Below, piece after piece: positions 43,434-51,336 of a DNA stretch of 64,000 nt. Source of the DNA: Azophilus sp963663395 (GTDB lineage Bacteria > Pseudomonadota > Gammaproteobacteria > Pseudomonadales > Azotimanducaceae); assembly GCA_963663395.1 (NCBI GenBank), contig OY760226.1, positions 5,642,001 through 5,706,000 on the forward strand, given 5' to 3'. Under the pieces are notes generated by a model that was given only the letters and a program-made list of their open reading frames with translations, did not search any database and was not told the origin of the DNA. A program made the translations under genes and the position numbers. How positions within the stretch are numbered: the stretch's first letter is position 1; every line of letters begins with the position of its first letter.

Positions 43434-43504
43434 CCCGCCGGGGGAGGTTCCCCGACGGGATAAGCTGGAACGGCCCGGACGTTTCACCCCGCGCATGTGC
43501 GGGG
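43434..43504 (-). promoter_or_regulatory. Hairpin-rich leader L4
   Basis: CCCGcCGGGG/CCCCGaCGGG (43434-43459) and CCCCGC/GCGGGG (43487-43504) precede the tiny membrane gene on the minus strand. The 12-mer GGCACCTTGCTT directly beyond (43503-43514) is also found in leader L1 (9616-9627). Confidence 0.5.
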
Positions 43505-43623
43505 CACCTTGCTTGGACGCCACCCCGGAGGGCGGCAACGCCAGGGCGAACCCGGCACGCAAGCGGCATCCTTGATACCCCCGCGGCCGCGCCGGCGCAA
43601 CCAAAAAAAGTCGTAGCCCCACG

Positions 43624-44160
43624 CTAAGACCCGGGCTGCGACCGCGGCCCCCGCGCGCGCCGCCGCCGGCACGCGAGTCCCCCGGCGTGGCCGAGGTCGG
43701 CGATCCGGCGGATCATGCGGGCGCCGTCGGCGATGCGGGCGTGGTGGGGATTGAAGACGCGGCGCTCCCGGGCCGCCACCGTGGCGGCGGCGGTCGCCGC
43801 GCAGGATGCGTCGAACGCGCCGATCAGCGCCGCGAGCCGCACCGCCTCGCCCGTCCGCACGCGGATCCTGCGCTCCGCCGGGTCCCCCCACGCCGGAGGC
43901 CCCGACGCCGCGTTCGCCAGTTCGTCCCGCGCGAACGCGGCGACCTCCAGCGCCCAGCGGTTCACCGCCCCCTCCGCCGCCGTCAGCGCCGCGTCGATCT
44001 CGGCTAGGCGCGCCGTCGCGGCCGGGTCCCCGGCGCGGCGCAGCGCCGCCACGCCCGACTGGAAGTGCGCGATGCCCGGAATGAAGCGCCCGGCCTCGGG
44101 GCGGCCGTCCCACAGCAGGCGCGCGGTGATCGACGCGAGCACGACCCGCCGCGTGCTCAC
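43624..44160 (-). CDS. Integrating conjugative element protein, PFL_4669-like
   Basis: A 178-residue protein resembling the PFL_4669 (TIGR03761) family of conjugative islands: it opens VSTRRVVLASITARLLWDGR and has FIPGIAHFQSGVAAL and an Arg-rich end. The family is linked to DNA processing but its role is unknown. GTG start inferred from where family similarity begins. It is the last gene of a minus-strand series with the spermidine-synthase-like gene 19 bases upstream. Confidence 0.65.
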   Translation of the reverse strand: MSTRRVVLASITARLLWDGRPEAGRFIPGIAHFQSGVAALRRAGDPAATARLAEIDAALTAAEGAVNRWALEVAAFARDELANAASGPPAWGDPAERRIRVRTGEAVRLAALIGAFDASCAATAAATVAARERRVFNPHHARIADGARMIRRIADLGHAGGLACRRRRARGPRSQPGS

Positions 44161-44179
44161 CGGCCGGTCCCGGTCCGGT

Positions 44180-45559
44180 TCACGGCCGCCGCCGGCGCGT
44201 CGCCGGCCGGTCGGTTTCGCCGCGCGGCCCGCCATCCGAGTAGACCGCCGCGTCGCCGTCGAGGTCGCTCCGCGCGCAGGCGAACACCAGGTTGTGCCAG
44301 CGCGACGCGTCGCCCACCGCCTGCGCCCTGCACCAAGCGAACACGCTGCGCAGGGTGCGCTCGATGCGCGTTGCGAGCCGTTCCGGCCGCGGCGGCGCGA
44401 TCAGGTTCATGTAGAGCGCACCGCCCTCCACCAGCCGGGACCGCGCCAGGACGAAGAACTCCCGCGTGACGAGATGCGCCGGCACCGTGGTCCGGTCGGC
44501 GTAGGCGTCCAGCACGATCACGTCGAACGCGGCCTCGCCGCGCAGCAGGTACGCCCTGCCGTCCACCGCAGCGTAGATCCCGCTCCGGGGCGGCGCCCCG
44601 AGGAACGCGCCGGCCACCTCGCCGAGGCGGTCGTCCACGTCCACGTAGACGATGTCCGCGGCGGTTTCGGGACGGCCGCGCCCGAACGTGAATCCCCCCG
44701 CGCCGAGGACCAGCACGCGCAGCCGCCGGTCGCCCGAGGCCCGTTCGTAGACCCGGTCTTCGATCCACTCGATGTACGGATGCCCGACGCCGTTCCCGTC
44801 CTCGCGGCTCGCGTTCTGCCCGTTGACGCGGAGGATCCGGGCGCCGTCCGCGTCCGCCTCGACCGCATAGTCGGCGTGCGCGGTCGCCAGCACGTATCCG
44901 CTGCGCTCCGCGGCCACGTTGCCGCCCGCCAGCACGGCCACCGCGACGCCGGGCGCCCAGAGCCGCCAGTCGAGCCGCCCCCAGGCCCCGAGCGCGGCGA
45001 GGAGCAGGAGCGCCGACGCCAGGGCGAGCGCCGCCGCCACCCCGAGGTGCTGCATGACCACCAGCGCCGTCAGCAGTCCGCCGGCCACGTTGCCAAGTGT
45101 GCTCGCCGAGAACGCGCCGCCGGCCTTGCCCGAAGCGCTCTCCCCGGCGCCGCTGCCGACCAGCAGCACCACGGTCTCCGCCAGCAGGTACGCCGCGGGG
45201 CCGACGCCGACGGCCGCGTAGACGGCGACCTGTCCCAGGGGCGGCAGCCACCCGGTGGCGTCGAACGCCAGCGCCACCCCGAACCGCGACAGCCAGAACG
45301 CCGACCAGGCCGCGGCCGCGGCGAGATTCCACCCGACCTTCTCCCGGACGTCGCCCGGGAACCGCCCGCCGGACCCGTAGCCGAGCGCGAGCGCCGCCAG
45401 GAAGGCGGTCACGACGACGCTCGTCACGGCGACCGACTGGCCGGCGACAGGCACGAGGACGCGCAGGGCGATCATCTCGACCGCCAGCGAGCAATAGCCC
45501 TCGACGAGCAGCAGGACAGTCGCCGCGCGCGGACCGATCGGCCGTTCAGCGCGTTCCAT
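44180..45559 (-). CDS. Membrane-fused spermidine-synthase-like protein
   Basis: A 459-residue protein: about six or seven membrane helices in the first 220 residues (VVVTAFLAALALGYGSGGRF is one), then a spermidine-synthase-type Rossmann domain with VLVLGAGGFTFGRG (SAM-fold loop), YVDVDD (acidic ligand contact) and FDVIVLDAYADRTTVP (catalytic loop). Such fused proteins may make polyamines or related aminopropyl compounds at the membrane. Its place inside a conjugation operon is unusual. Its ATG overlaps the preceding gene by 14 bases. Confidence 0.8.
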   Translation of the reverse strand: MERAERPIGPRAATVLLLVEGYCSLAVEMIALRVLVPVAGQSVAVTSVVVTAFLAALALGYGSGGRFPGDVREKVGWNLAAAAAWSAFWLSRFGVALAFDATGWLPPLGQVAVYAAVGVGPAAYLLAETVVLLVGSGAGESASGKAGGAFSASTLGNVAGGLLTALVVMQHLGVAAALALASALLLLAALGAWGRLDWRLWAPGVAVAVLAGGNVAAERSGYVLATAHADYAVEADADGARILRVNGQNASREDGNGVGHPYIEWIEDRVYERASGDRRLRVLVLGAGGFTFGRGRPETAADIVYVDVDDRLGEVAGAFLGAPPRSGIYAAVDGRAYLLRGEAAFDVIVLDAYADRTTVPAHLVTREFFVLARSRLVEGGALYMNLIAPPRPERLATRIERTLRSVFAWCRAQAVGDASRWHNLVFACARSDLDGDAAVYSDGGPRGETDRPATRRRRP

Positions 45560-45767
45560 CGTCGCGCACCTGCGCCGCGTACCAGACGGCCTGCACGGCA
45601 TCCTCCACGCGACGGAGTTCGGCCTTCATGGCGAACCAGTCCCGACCCCGCGCGGCCTCTTCGAACGCCCGCGCCAGCCCGTCGAGCGCCATGCGCCCCG
45701 CCGCGTCCGGCCGCACCGTTTCCCGGTCGCGACGGCCGCGCGTCTCCGTTTGGACAGGCACGTCCAT
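45546..45767 (-). CDS. Small hypothetical protein (73 aa)
   Basis: Charged, soluble product opening MDVPVQTETRGRRDRETVRP and continuing with a helix (LARAFEEAARGRDWFAMKAE). It lies four bases after the primase gene and overlaps the spermidine-synthase-like gene, so it is likely translated as part of the operon. Not recognised. Confidence 0.5.
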   Translation of the reverse strand: MDVPVQTETRGRRDRETVRPDAAGRMALDGLARAFEEAARGRDWFAMKAELRRVEDAVQAVWYAAQVRDDGTR

Positions 45768-45771
45768 CGAT

Positions 45772-46656
45772 CTAGCGCGGACGGCGGCGCAGCGCCCCGA
45801 ACGCCCAGGCGGCGGTGCGCCCGGCGTAGTCTCCGGCCCGGCCGCCCTTGCGGGCGCGCACGCCCGGGCAGGCCGCGAGCGCCGCGGCGACCTCCGCCCG
45901 TCCGTAGCCGTCCCGCGCCAGGCGGCCCGCCGCCGCCGCGAACGCGCGGCTCCAGTCCGTCGCGCCCCCGTGCCGCTTCGCGATCCGCGCCAGCTCCCGC
46001 GCGAGCGCTTCCTCGGCGCGTCGCCCCAGACCGCCGTCCCCGCCGGCCTTGCCCGTCCCGCGCGCCGCGCGTTCCGCCGCCCGACGGCACAGCCGCTCCT
46101 CGGCGGCGGCCACGAGCTCGTCCGCCTTCGGCGTCACGCGCCCGCGGGCGTCGGCGAGCAGCACCCGGGGAAAGCGTCCGTCCAATTCCCGCAGCGCCGC
46201 CGTGCGGTTCGTGAACCCGGCGGCGCGGCCGAGGCGGGCGCAGTCGGCGGCGCCGGGACCGGTCCCGTAGCGGGCGGCCAGCACCTGCGCGACGCAGGCG
46301 GCGACCTTCGCGTCCAGCTCCCGGCCGAGCCGGAACCACGCCTCGAAGGCGCCGGGGGCGGTCTCCAGCACGGCGGCCGGGCCGAGACCGTCGGCCCGGA
46401 TCGCGGCCAGGGCGTCGGCGCCGAGGCCCTCGAGGAGCACGCAGGCGGTCGTGACCGGGCGCAGGTAGACGTGGCCGCCGCGGCGGTTGCACTCGGCGAG
46501 CCAGACCGCCGAGCGCAGCGCCTGGCGCTTCCGCCAGAGGCGCCGGGTCATGCGGCCGTCGAACACCGCGATCTCGTAGCGCGCCGCGGGCAGGGCGTGG
46601 ATCTGCCGGGCAAGTTCCCGCGCCGCGGGGTCTGGGCGACCGGCGCGGGAACTCAC
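45772..46656 (-). CDS. RepB-type DNA primase
   Basis: A 294-residue protein with a RepB_primase-like domain: YEIAVFDGRMTRRLWRKRQA, then VYLRPVTTACVLLEGLGADA and PGAFEAWFRLGREL, as in RSF1010-type primases and island replication proteins. The C-terminal third is helical and Ala/Arg-rich. It could prime the transferred strand. The GTG start is uncertain; an ATG frame extends further upstream into the space before the divergent 46686 gene. Confidence 0.75.
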   Translation of the reverse strand: MSSRAGRPDPAARELARQIHALPAARYEIAVFDGRMTRRLWRKRQALRSAVWLAECNRRGGHVYLRPVTTACVLLEGLGADALAAIRADGLGPAAVLETAPGAFEAWFRLGRELDAKVAACVAQVLAARYGTGPGAADCARLGRAAGFTNRTAALRELDGRFPRVLLADARGRVTPKADELVAAAEERLCRRAAERAARGTGKAGGDGGLGRRAEEALARELARIAKRHGGATDWSRAFAAAAGRLARDGYGRAEVAAALAACPGVRARKGGRAGDYAGRTAAWAFGALRRRPR

Positions 46657-46685
46657 CTGACGCCACCGAAAGAGGTATCGAACAT

Positions 46686-46889
46686 ATGAACTCCGAACAA
46701 CATCGCAACCCATCCACGCCCCGCAGCAAGCCGGGTTTCGGCCGAAGGTTTCTGGCAGCCCTTCTCGAGGGCGCCGACGAGGCGCTCGCCGAATCGCGCC
46801 GCGGGGAGCGCACAAGAGAGGCCGAAGACGCGCAGTGCCGCCTGCGGCCGGAATACAGCCGCCTGACGCGGGGCTACCGCGAGATCTGA
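46686..46889 (+). CDS. Small plus-strand protein inside the conjugation block (67 aa)
   Basis: Opens MNSEQHRNPSTPRSKPGFGR and continues FLAALLEGADEALAESRRGE, ending SRLTRGYREI. AGAGG precedes the ATG and codon usage is normal for the region. It is the only plus-strand gene between 43 and 62 kb and sits in the gap between traG and the primase gene, so it probably has its own promoter. Not recognised. Confidence 0.5.
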   Translation: MNSEQHRNPSTPRSKPGFGRRFLAALLEGADEALAESRRGERTREAEDAQCRLRPEYSRLTRGYREI

Positions 46890-46906
46890 GCCGCCGCGGA
46901 TCCGGC

Positions 46907-48517
46907 TCACCGGCCGCCCCCTTTCATCGCGGCGGCCTTGACCGCTCCCACCGCCGTGTCGCCGCCGGACTGCGCGGCGCCGGCCGAGCTGTCCGCGAGC
47001 TTCGCGATGCCGCCCATGGCCGACTCCGCCTTGACGCCCACCCAGCCGATCGCCGCCAGCCAGATCATCGGGAACACGATGTAGAGGAAGCGCTGCACCC
47101 AGAGGCTCACGAGCCCCTGGATCGGGTTCGCCTTCGGCGCGCCCGCCGGGCCGCTGAGCGCCTCGTAGAGGTGGTTGTCCACCCAGAACGCCATGCCCCA
47201 CAGCACGTAGAAGAACTGCAGGCCGAAGAACACCAGCGTCAGCGTCACCAGCACGGAGACGTCGTAGCGCGAAAACACCATCAGCATCGGCAGCACCGCG
47301 ACAAACACCATCAGCAGGAGCGCCAGGAAGATCGGCATGCCTTCGCGGATCGCCACCCCGGCGGCGACGTTTCCCGGCCCCTGCAGCAGCATCCCGAGCC
47401 CCGCCGCGCCCATCGACAGCACGTCGTCGATGACGTCTCCCGTGGCGTGGACTACACCCGTCAGGGCCCTGTCGTGCGCCGCGGCGCCCATGCGGTAGTT
47501 CTCCGCCACGCCCGGCTCGTAGCTCACCGACGAGACGCCGATGCGGTCCCCGGAGCGGTGCGCGAGGTAGCGGCGCAGCAGCAGGTCTTCCAACTCCGCG
47601 ACGGACATCCCGGGGTTCTCCCCGCGGAGAATCGCGTTCGGGTCGTAGACCATCTCGTCGCGCGTGAGGGTGTCGATCTCCGCGAGCAGCCGTGCACGCA
47701 GCCCGTTCGCCCCGTCGCGCCACCACTCGCGGCAGGTCGGATGCGACCCCTCCAGCCCCGCGTCCCGAACCGGGTTCGGCGGGAACGCCGGCCGGTCCCG
47801 GCGCGAGTAGAGGCGATCGTAGTAGCCGGGCGTGTCGAGGAAGAACCCGGAGCCCACGTAATCCATCTGGCTGAGCGCGGTGAACGAGCCGCCGCCGCCC
47901 GCGCCGGTGTACATGCGGCGCACGGCCGGGCGGTGGCAGTCGGTCGTGAAGTCCGCCAGCTCCTTGAGCAGCAGCGGATCCTCGACCGTGTCGTTGCCGA
48001 GCGTCATCGTGAGGCGCACCACGTCGCCCGTGCAGGGAATCGCCGCGGTCCCCGCCGCGACCACCGCCTTGGAGACCACGTGCACGAATCCCCACCAGAT
48101 GGGGATGCGCCCCACCTCGCCCGAGATCGTCCCGAGCGGCGCATCGTAGGCCGTGCCCGTGGCGAGCCCGTTCACTTCCGCCGGCTCCGCGCCGCCGGCG
48201 ATGCGCTGCTCCACCGCGCAGTCGAGCTGCGGGCGCACGTAGCTCATCTCGCCGAGGCGCACCTCGGTGAACGGCACCGCCGCCAGGAACATGACCACGA
48301 TGGCCACCACCACGTCGGTCTCGCTCTTCTTCAGCGACTGGATGGCCGCCGAACCCTCGTCGTCGCCCCCGCGCCGCGACTCCAGAAGATTCTTGAGCAG
48401 AATGACAAAAAACGGCACGTAGACGATGCCGGTGTCGTTCAGCACCGCCCACAGCCGGTCGTAGACGATCCAGCCGAACAGCACCGTGACGAACTCGAAA
48501 TAGCTGGAGACGCCCAT
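46907..48517 (-). CDS. traG: TraG-like mating-pair protein (N-terminal domain type)
   Basis: A 536-residue inner-membrane protein of the TraG_N family, needed for mating-pair formation and stabilisation. Membrane helices lie at the N-terminus (FEFVTVLFGWIVYDRLWAVL) and in the C-terminal third (IFLALLLMVFVAVLPMLMVF; LVTLTLVFFGLQFFYVLWGM; LYIVFPMIWLAAIGWVGV), with a large periplasmic part between. Shorter than F-plasmid TraG (about 940), lacking its C-terminal domain, as usual for this ICE family. GGGGGA precedes the ATG. Confidence 0.87.
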   Translation of the reverse strand: MGVSSYFEFVTVLFGWIVYDRLWAVLNDTGIVYVPFFVILLKNLLESRRGGDDEGSAAIQSLKKSETDVVVAIVVMFLAAVPFTEVRLGEMSYVRPQLDCAVEQRIAGGAEPAEVNGLATGTAYDAPLGTISGEVGRIPIWWGFVHVVSKAVVAAGTAAIPCTGDVVRLTMTLGNDTVEDPLLLKELADFTTDCHRPAVRRMYTGAGGGGSFTALSQMDYVGSGFFLDTPGYYDRLYSRRDRPAFPPNPVRDAGLEGSHPTCREWWRDGANGLRARLLAEIDTLTRDEMVYDPNAILRGENPGMSVAELEDLLLRRYLAHRSGDRIGVSSVSYEPGVAENYRMGAAAHDRALTGVVHATGDVIDDVLSMGAAGLGMLLQGPGNVAAGVAIREGMPIFLALLLMVFVAVLPMLMVFSRYDVSVLVTLTLVFFGLQFFYVLWGMAFWVDNHLYEALSGPAGAPKANPIQGLVSLWVQRFLYIVFPMIWLAAIGWVGVKAESAMGGIAKLADSSAGAAQSGGDTAVGAVKAAAMKGGGR

Positions 48518-48614
48518 CACCGGTCCCCCAGCGCCGAAAAAGGTGCGGCGGACCGCCGGACGCACGGACGGGAGGTGCCCGCGCGCGGGGCCCGCCACGG
48601 GAACAAAACCGTGG

Positions 48615-48935
48615 TCATGCCAGAAGGCTCCACAGCGCGCCGAACGCATTGCGGACCAGGACCAGCTCGATGGCGGCCAGCGCCCCGCACCAGAAGTGGC
48701 GCCGGCGGCGCAGATGCGCCGCAGCGTCCGCCGAGAGGCCGGGGAGGGCACCGATCAGGCCGTCCCACCAGATCCACGCGGCGGCGATGCACGCAATGCG
48801 TAACCCGCCGAGCCAGGGCCGCCACGGTTGCAGCGCAACATCGGCGGCAACGATCCACCCGGGCGGCACGAGCAGCATCGCGGCGCAGAGGGCCGCCGCC
48901 GTCGCTCCGGGCACGAGCCAGTTGCGGACGCTCAT
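48615..48935 (-). CDS. Small membrane protein of the transfer region (106 aa)
   Basis: Three or four hydrophobic segments (LVPGATAAALCAAMLLV; LRIACIAAAWIWWDGL; FWCGALAAIELVLV). It overlaps the preceding gene by ATGA and lies about 100 bases before traG. Its position suits the short membrane proteins between the PFL_4711 and TraG homologues of related elements; I do not recognise the family itself. Confidence 0.6.
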   Translation of the reverse strand: MSVRNWLVPGATAAALCAAMLLVPPGWIVAADVALQPWRPWLGGLRIACIAAAWIWWDGLIGALPGLSADAAAHLRRRRHFWCGALAAIELVLVRNAFGALWSLLA

Positions 48936-50284
48936 TGCGGGGCGCCCTCGCGCAGGCTCCCGGCCGGGGAGGCTTCCCAGACCGGGATGCGCTTGCGGAT
49001 GCCGGCCCGCTGCAGCACGGCCAGCGAGCTGTTGGAAGCGACGAGCGCCTTGACGCGCAGTTCCACCTCCATCTGCCGGATCTCGCGGTCGAGTTCGACG
49101 AGCGCGCGTTCCGACTGCGCAAGCGCCGCCTCGTTGTTGGCGACGTGCGGCTCGCGCATGCCGGCCAAGAGCGCCCGGCGCGCCATCGCCGCCTGCTCCA
49201 TGACCCGGCCGACGGCGAGCTCGCCCGCCAGCCGGTCGGCCACCGCGGCGGGCCGCGGCTCGTCGCGGATCGCCTCGATCACGCGCCGCGTGACGCGGAA
49301 CCCGCCGCCTCCGGTGAGCCCTTCCAGCACGGCCTCGCTCGGCACCGCGTCCGTCTGCGCGAGCGGCCGCAGCAGATTCGCGAGCGCGCTCTTCTCGCGC
49401 CGGTACACCGACGGCAGCCCGAGGCCCGCCTGGCTGGTTACGCGCCGGCAGCCGTCGCAGGTGCGCACCTCGATCTCGCCGACCACGCGGCGCATCCACG
49501 CCGCCATCTGGTCCGGGTCGTCCCACACCTTGCAGATGTCCGAGTCGCCGCAGGCGGTCGGGCCAACGGCCGAGCCGTCGGCGGCGGCGCGCCCGAGCAG
49601 CAGGTTGTAGCCCGCCTTCGAGACGTCGCCGACCGCCTCGATGGGCGCCTGGCCGGCGCCGCCCGCGGCACTCCCGCCGACCCAGGGCACCCCGCCGTCG
49701 GCGCCCGCCGAGCTGTCAGCCTCCTCCACGACCTCGACCACGTCGCGTCCGCCGGCGTCCACCTGGCGGCGCCAGAAGTCGGCCCGGGCGATCCCGGACC
49801 AGCCCTCGTGCGCGAGCGTCTCACCCATCTCGTCGGCGATCTCGTCGCACCGCAGTTTCGCGACCCGGAACTCCTGGCCGGCCTCCAGCACGCCGTTCTG
49901 CAGGAGATCGTAGAGTCCGGGATTGAGGCGCTGGATCACCAATGCCGGCAGCGATGCCACCACGCCCTGAGCGGTCTGGATGACGTTGCCCATGACGTCC
50001 TGGAACGCGCCCGAGACGCCGTTCAGCTGCTGGCGGATGGAGTGGGCGATGTCGAAGTTGCCGCACGTCAAGTTCGAGTTCCACGCCGCGCCGATGCCGA
50101 GCCTGAGCGTGGAGGCCCGGTCCGACGGCCCCAGGCTGATCGGCTCGGCGCCGCCGAGCCGGTAGATGAACTCATCGTCGGCCGCCGCCGGAAGCGCGGT
50201 GGCCGTCAGCAGGGCGGCAAGCGCCGCCGCGCAGGCCGTTCGGGTCGTTCGTTGCGTCTGGTTCGTTCGGTTCGTTCGGTTCAT
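48932..50284 (-). CDS. Integrating conjugative element protein, PFL_4711 family
   Basis: A 450-residue exported protein (signal TACAAALAALLTATALPAAA) of the TIGR03755 type, TraH-like in position. The mature part begins DDEFIYRLGGAEPISLGPSD, has the pair CGNFD...RCDEIADEM, and ends in a coiled coil. It belongs to the periplasmic part of mating-pair formation. AGGA precedes the ATG; it starts five bases after the TraU-like stop. Confidence 0.85.
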   Translation of the reverse strand: MNRTNRTNQTQRTTRTACAAALAALLTATALPAAADDEFIYRLGGAEPISLGPSDRASTLRLGIGAAWNSNLTCGNFDIAHSIRQQLNGVSGAFQDVMGNVIQTAQGVVASLPALVIQRLNPGLYDLLQNGVLEAGQEFRVAKLRCDEIADEMGETLAHEGWSGIARADFWRRQVDAGGRDVVEVVEEADSSAGADGGVPWVGGSAAGGAGQAPIEAVGDVSKAGYNLLLGRAAADGSAVGPTACGDSDICKVWDDPDQMAAWMRRVVGEIEVRTCDGCRRVTSQAGLGLPSVYRREKSALANLLRPLAQTDAVPSEAVLEGLTGGGGFRVTRRVIEAIRDEPRPAAVADRLAGELAVGRVMEQAAMARRALLAGMREPHVANNEAALAQSERALVELDREIRQMEVELRVKALVASNSSLAVLQRAGIRKRIPVWEASPAGSLREGAPQ

Positions 50285-50289
50285 GATTC

Positions 50290-51336
50290 CTACCAGTGCG
50301 TGATGAGCCACTGCCCGCGGCGCCTGCAGCACGCGTACGGGCGCCACAGGTTCCAGGCGTACGCGCCGCTCGCGGACACGTTGCGTCCGAGCGGATCGAC
50401 CGTCCCCACGAGCGGCGAGGCCGACCCAGCGAACACCGCGCAGGACCCCGTGCGGGGCGCGAGCATCTGCCACTTGTGAGTGTCCGGATCGCCTTCCACC
50501 ACCGCGCCGGGCGGCCACTGGCCGCCGCCGGAGCCGCCGAGCAGCGGCCGGTAGACGTGCGGCTGGTTGTGGCGCGTGACGATGTCGGCCACGCGCTGCG
50601 CCGCGACCGCGCCGGCCTTGTAGTCGTGGGACTGCTGCACGAACCCCGTGCGCGGGTACAGCGCCCCCCACAGAGACCCGAGCGGTCCCGGCTCGCGCAC
50701 CGCGCGCAGCGCGTGGCGCAGCGTCAGCGGCGTCTGCAGCCCCGGCGAGCGCCACATGGGATCCGCCCCGCTCGTGTAGTACGGCGCGAGCGGCGTCGCC
50801 GCCGGCTTGCACACGGTCGTGCCCAGGTTCAGCCCCCTGATCCAGGCGATCCCGGGCGAGCCGATGACCTGCGCAAGCTTGAAGCGCAGGCCGGTCGCCG
50901 CGCGGGTTCCCGCGCCGCGGGCGTAGGTGCCGCCGTCCGCGGTCCCCTCCAGCGCGCGCATCTCCGTCCAGGGGCTCATGCCCCGCGCCGGGTACGCGGT
51001 CACCACCGCGTCCGGGATGAAGTGCCGATACTTGACGCTCGCGCGCGTCGAGCAGCCGTCCAGCACCGTGCAGCGCAGCCACACGCAGCCGCCGACCGGC
51101 CGGTAGTCGAGGCAGTCGACGTCCGCCGACGTCGCCAGGATGTCGGCCGAAGTGATCGTCTCGCCCGCGTGCGCGAGTCCCGCGAGCACGAGGCCCGCAA
51201 GCGCCGCCCCGGCCGCCAGCGCGCGCGCCGCCGAGGAGAAACGAAGGAGCGGGCCGGGGGCGTCCCGGTGTCGGGGTGGGGGAAGGAACGCGCGTTCCCC
51301 GGCCCGCTGTGAACAAAGCCAAGAACCGCGCCTCAT
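50290..51336 (-). CDS. TraU-like conjugative element protein, PFL_4710 family
   Basis: A 348-residue secreted protein of the TIGR03756 type with several cysteines (DCLDYRPVGGCVWLRCTVLD) and the segment KYRHFIPDAVVTAYPARG, typical of TraU-related mating-pair proteins. The ATG overlaps the traC stop (ATGA). The start leaves about 35 residues before the signal helix (ALAAGAALAGLVLAGLAHA), so a later start is possible. No PFL_4709-type gene stands between it and traC, unlike the usual order. Confidence 0.83.
   Translation of the reverse strand: MRRGSWLCSQRAGERAFLPPPRHRDAPGPLLRFSSAARALAAGAALAGLVLAGLAHAGETITSADILATSADVDCLDYRPVGGCVWLRCTVLDGCSTRASVKYRHFIPDAVVTAYPARGMSPWTEMRALEGTADGGTYARGAGTRAATGLRFKLAQVIGSPGIAWIRGLNLGTTVCKPAATPLAPYYTSGADPMWRSPGLQTPLTLRHALRAVREPGPLGSLWGALYPRTGFVQQSHDYKAGAVAAQRVADIVTRHNQPHVYRPLLGGSGGGQWPPGAVVEGDPDTHKWQMLAPRTGSCAVFAGSASPLVGTVDPLGRNVSASGAYAWNLWRPYACCRRRGQWLITHW

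Noticed and set aside
42960..43575. Plus-strand frames of 83-191 codons after the orphan terminator
   Set aside because: Composition is atypical, no ribosome site fits, and they overlap the well-supported 44-codon minus-strand gene.
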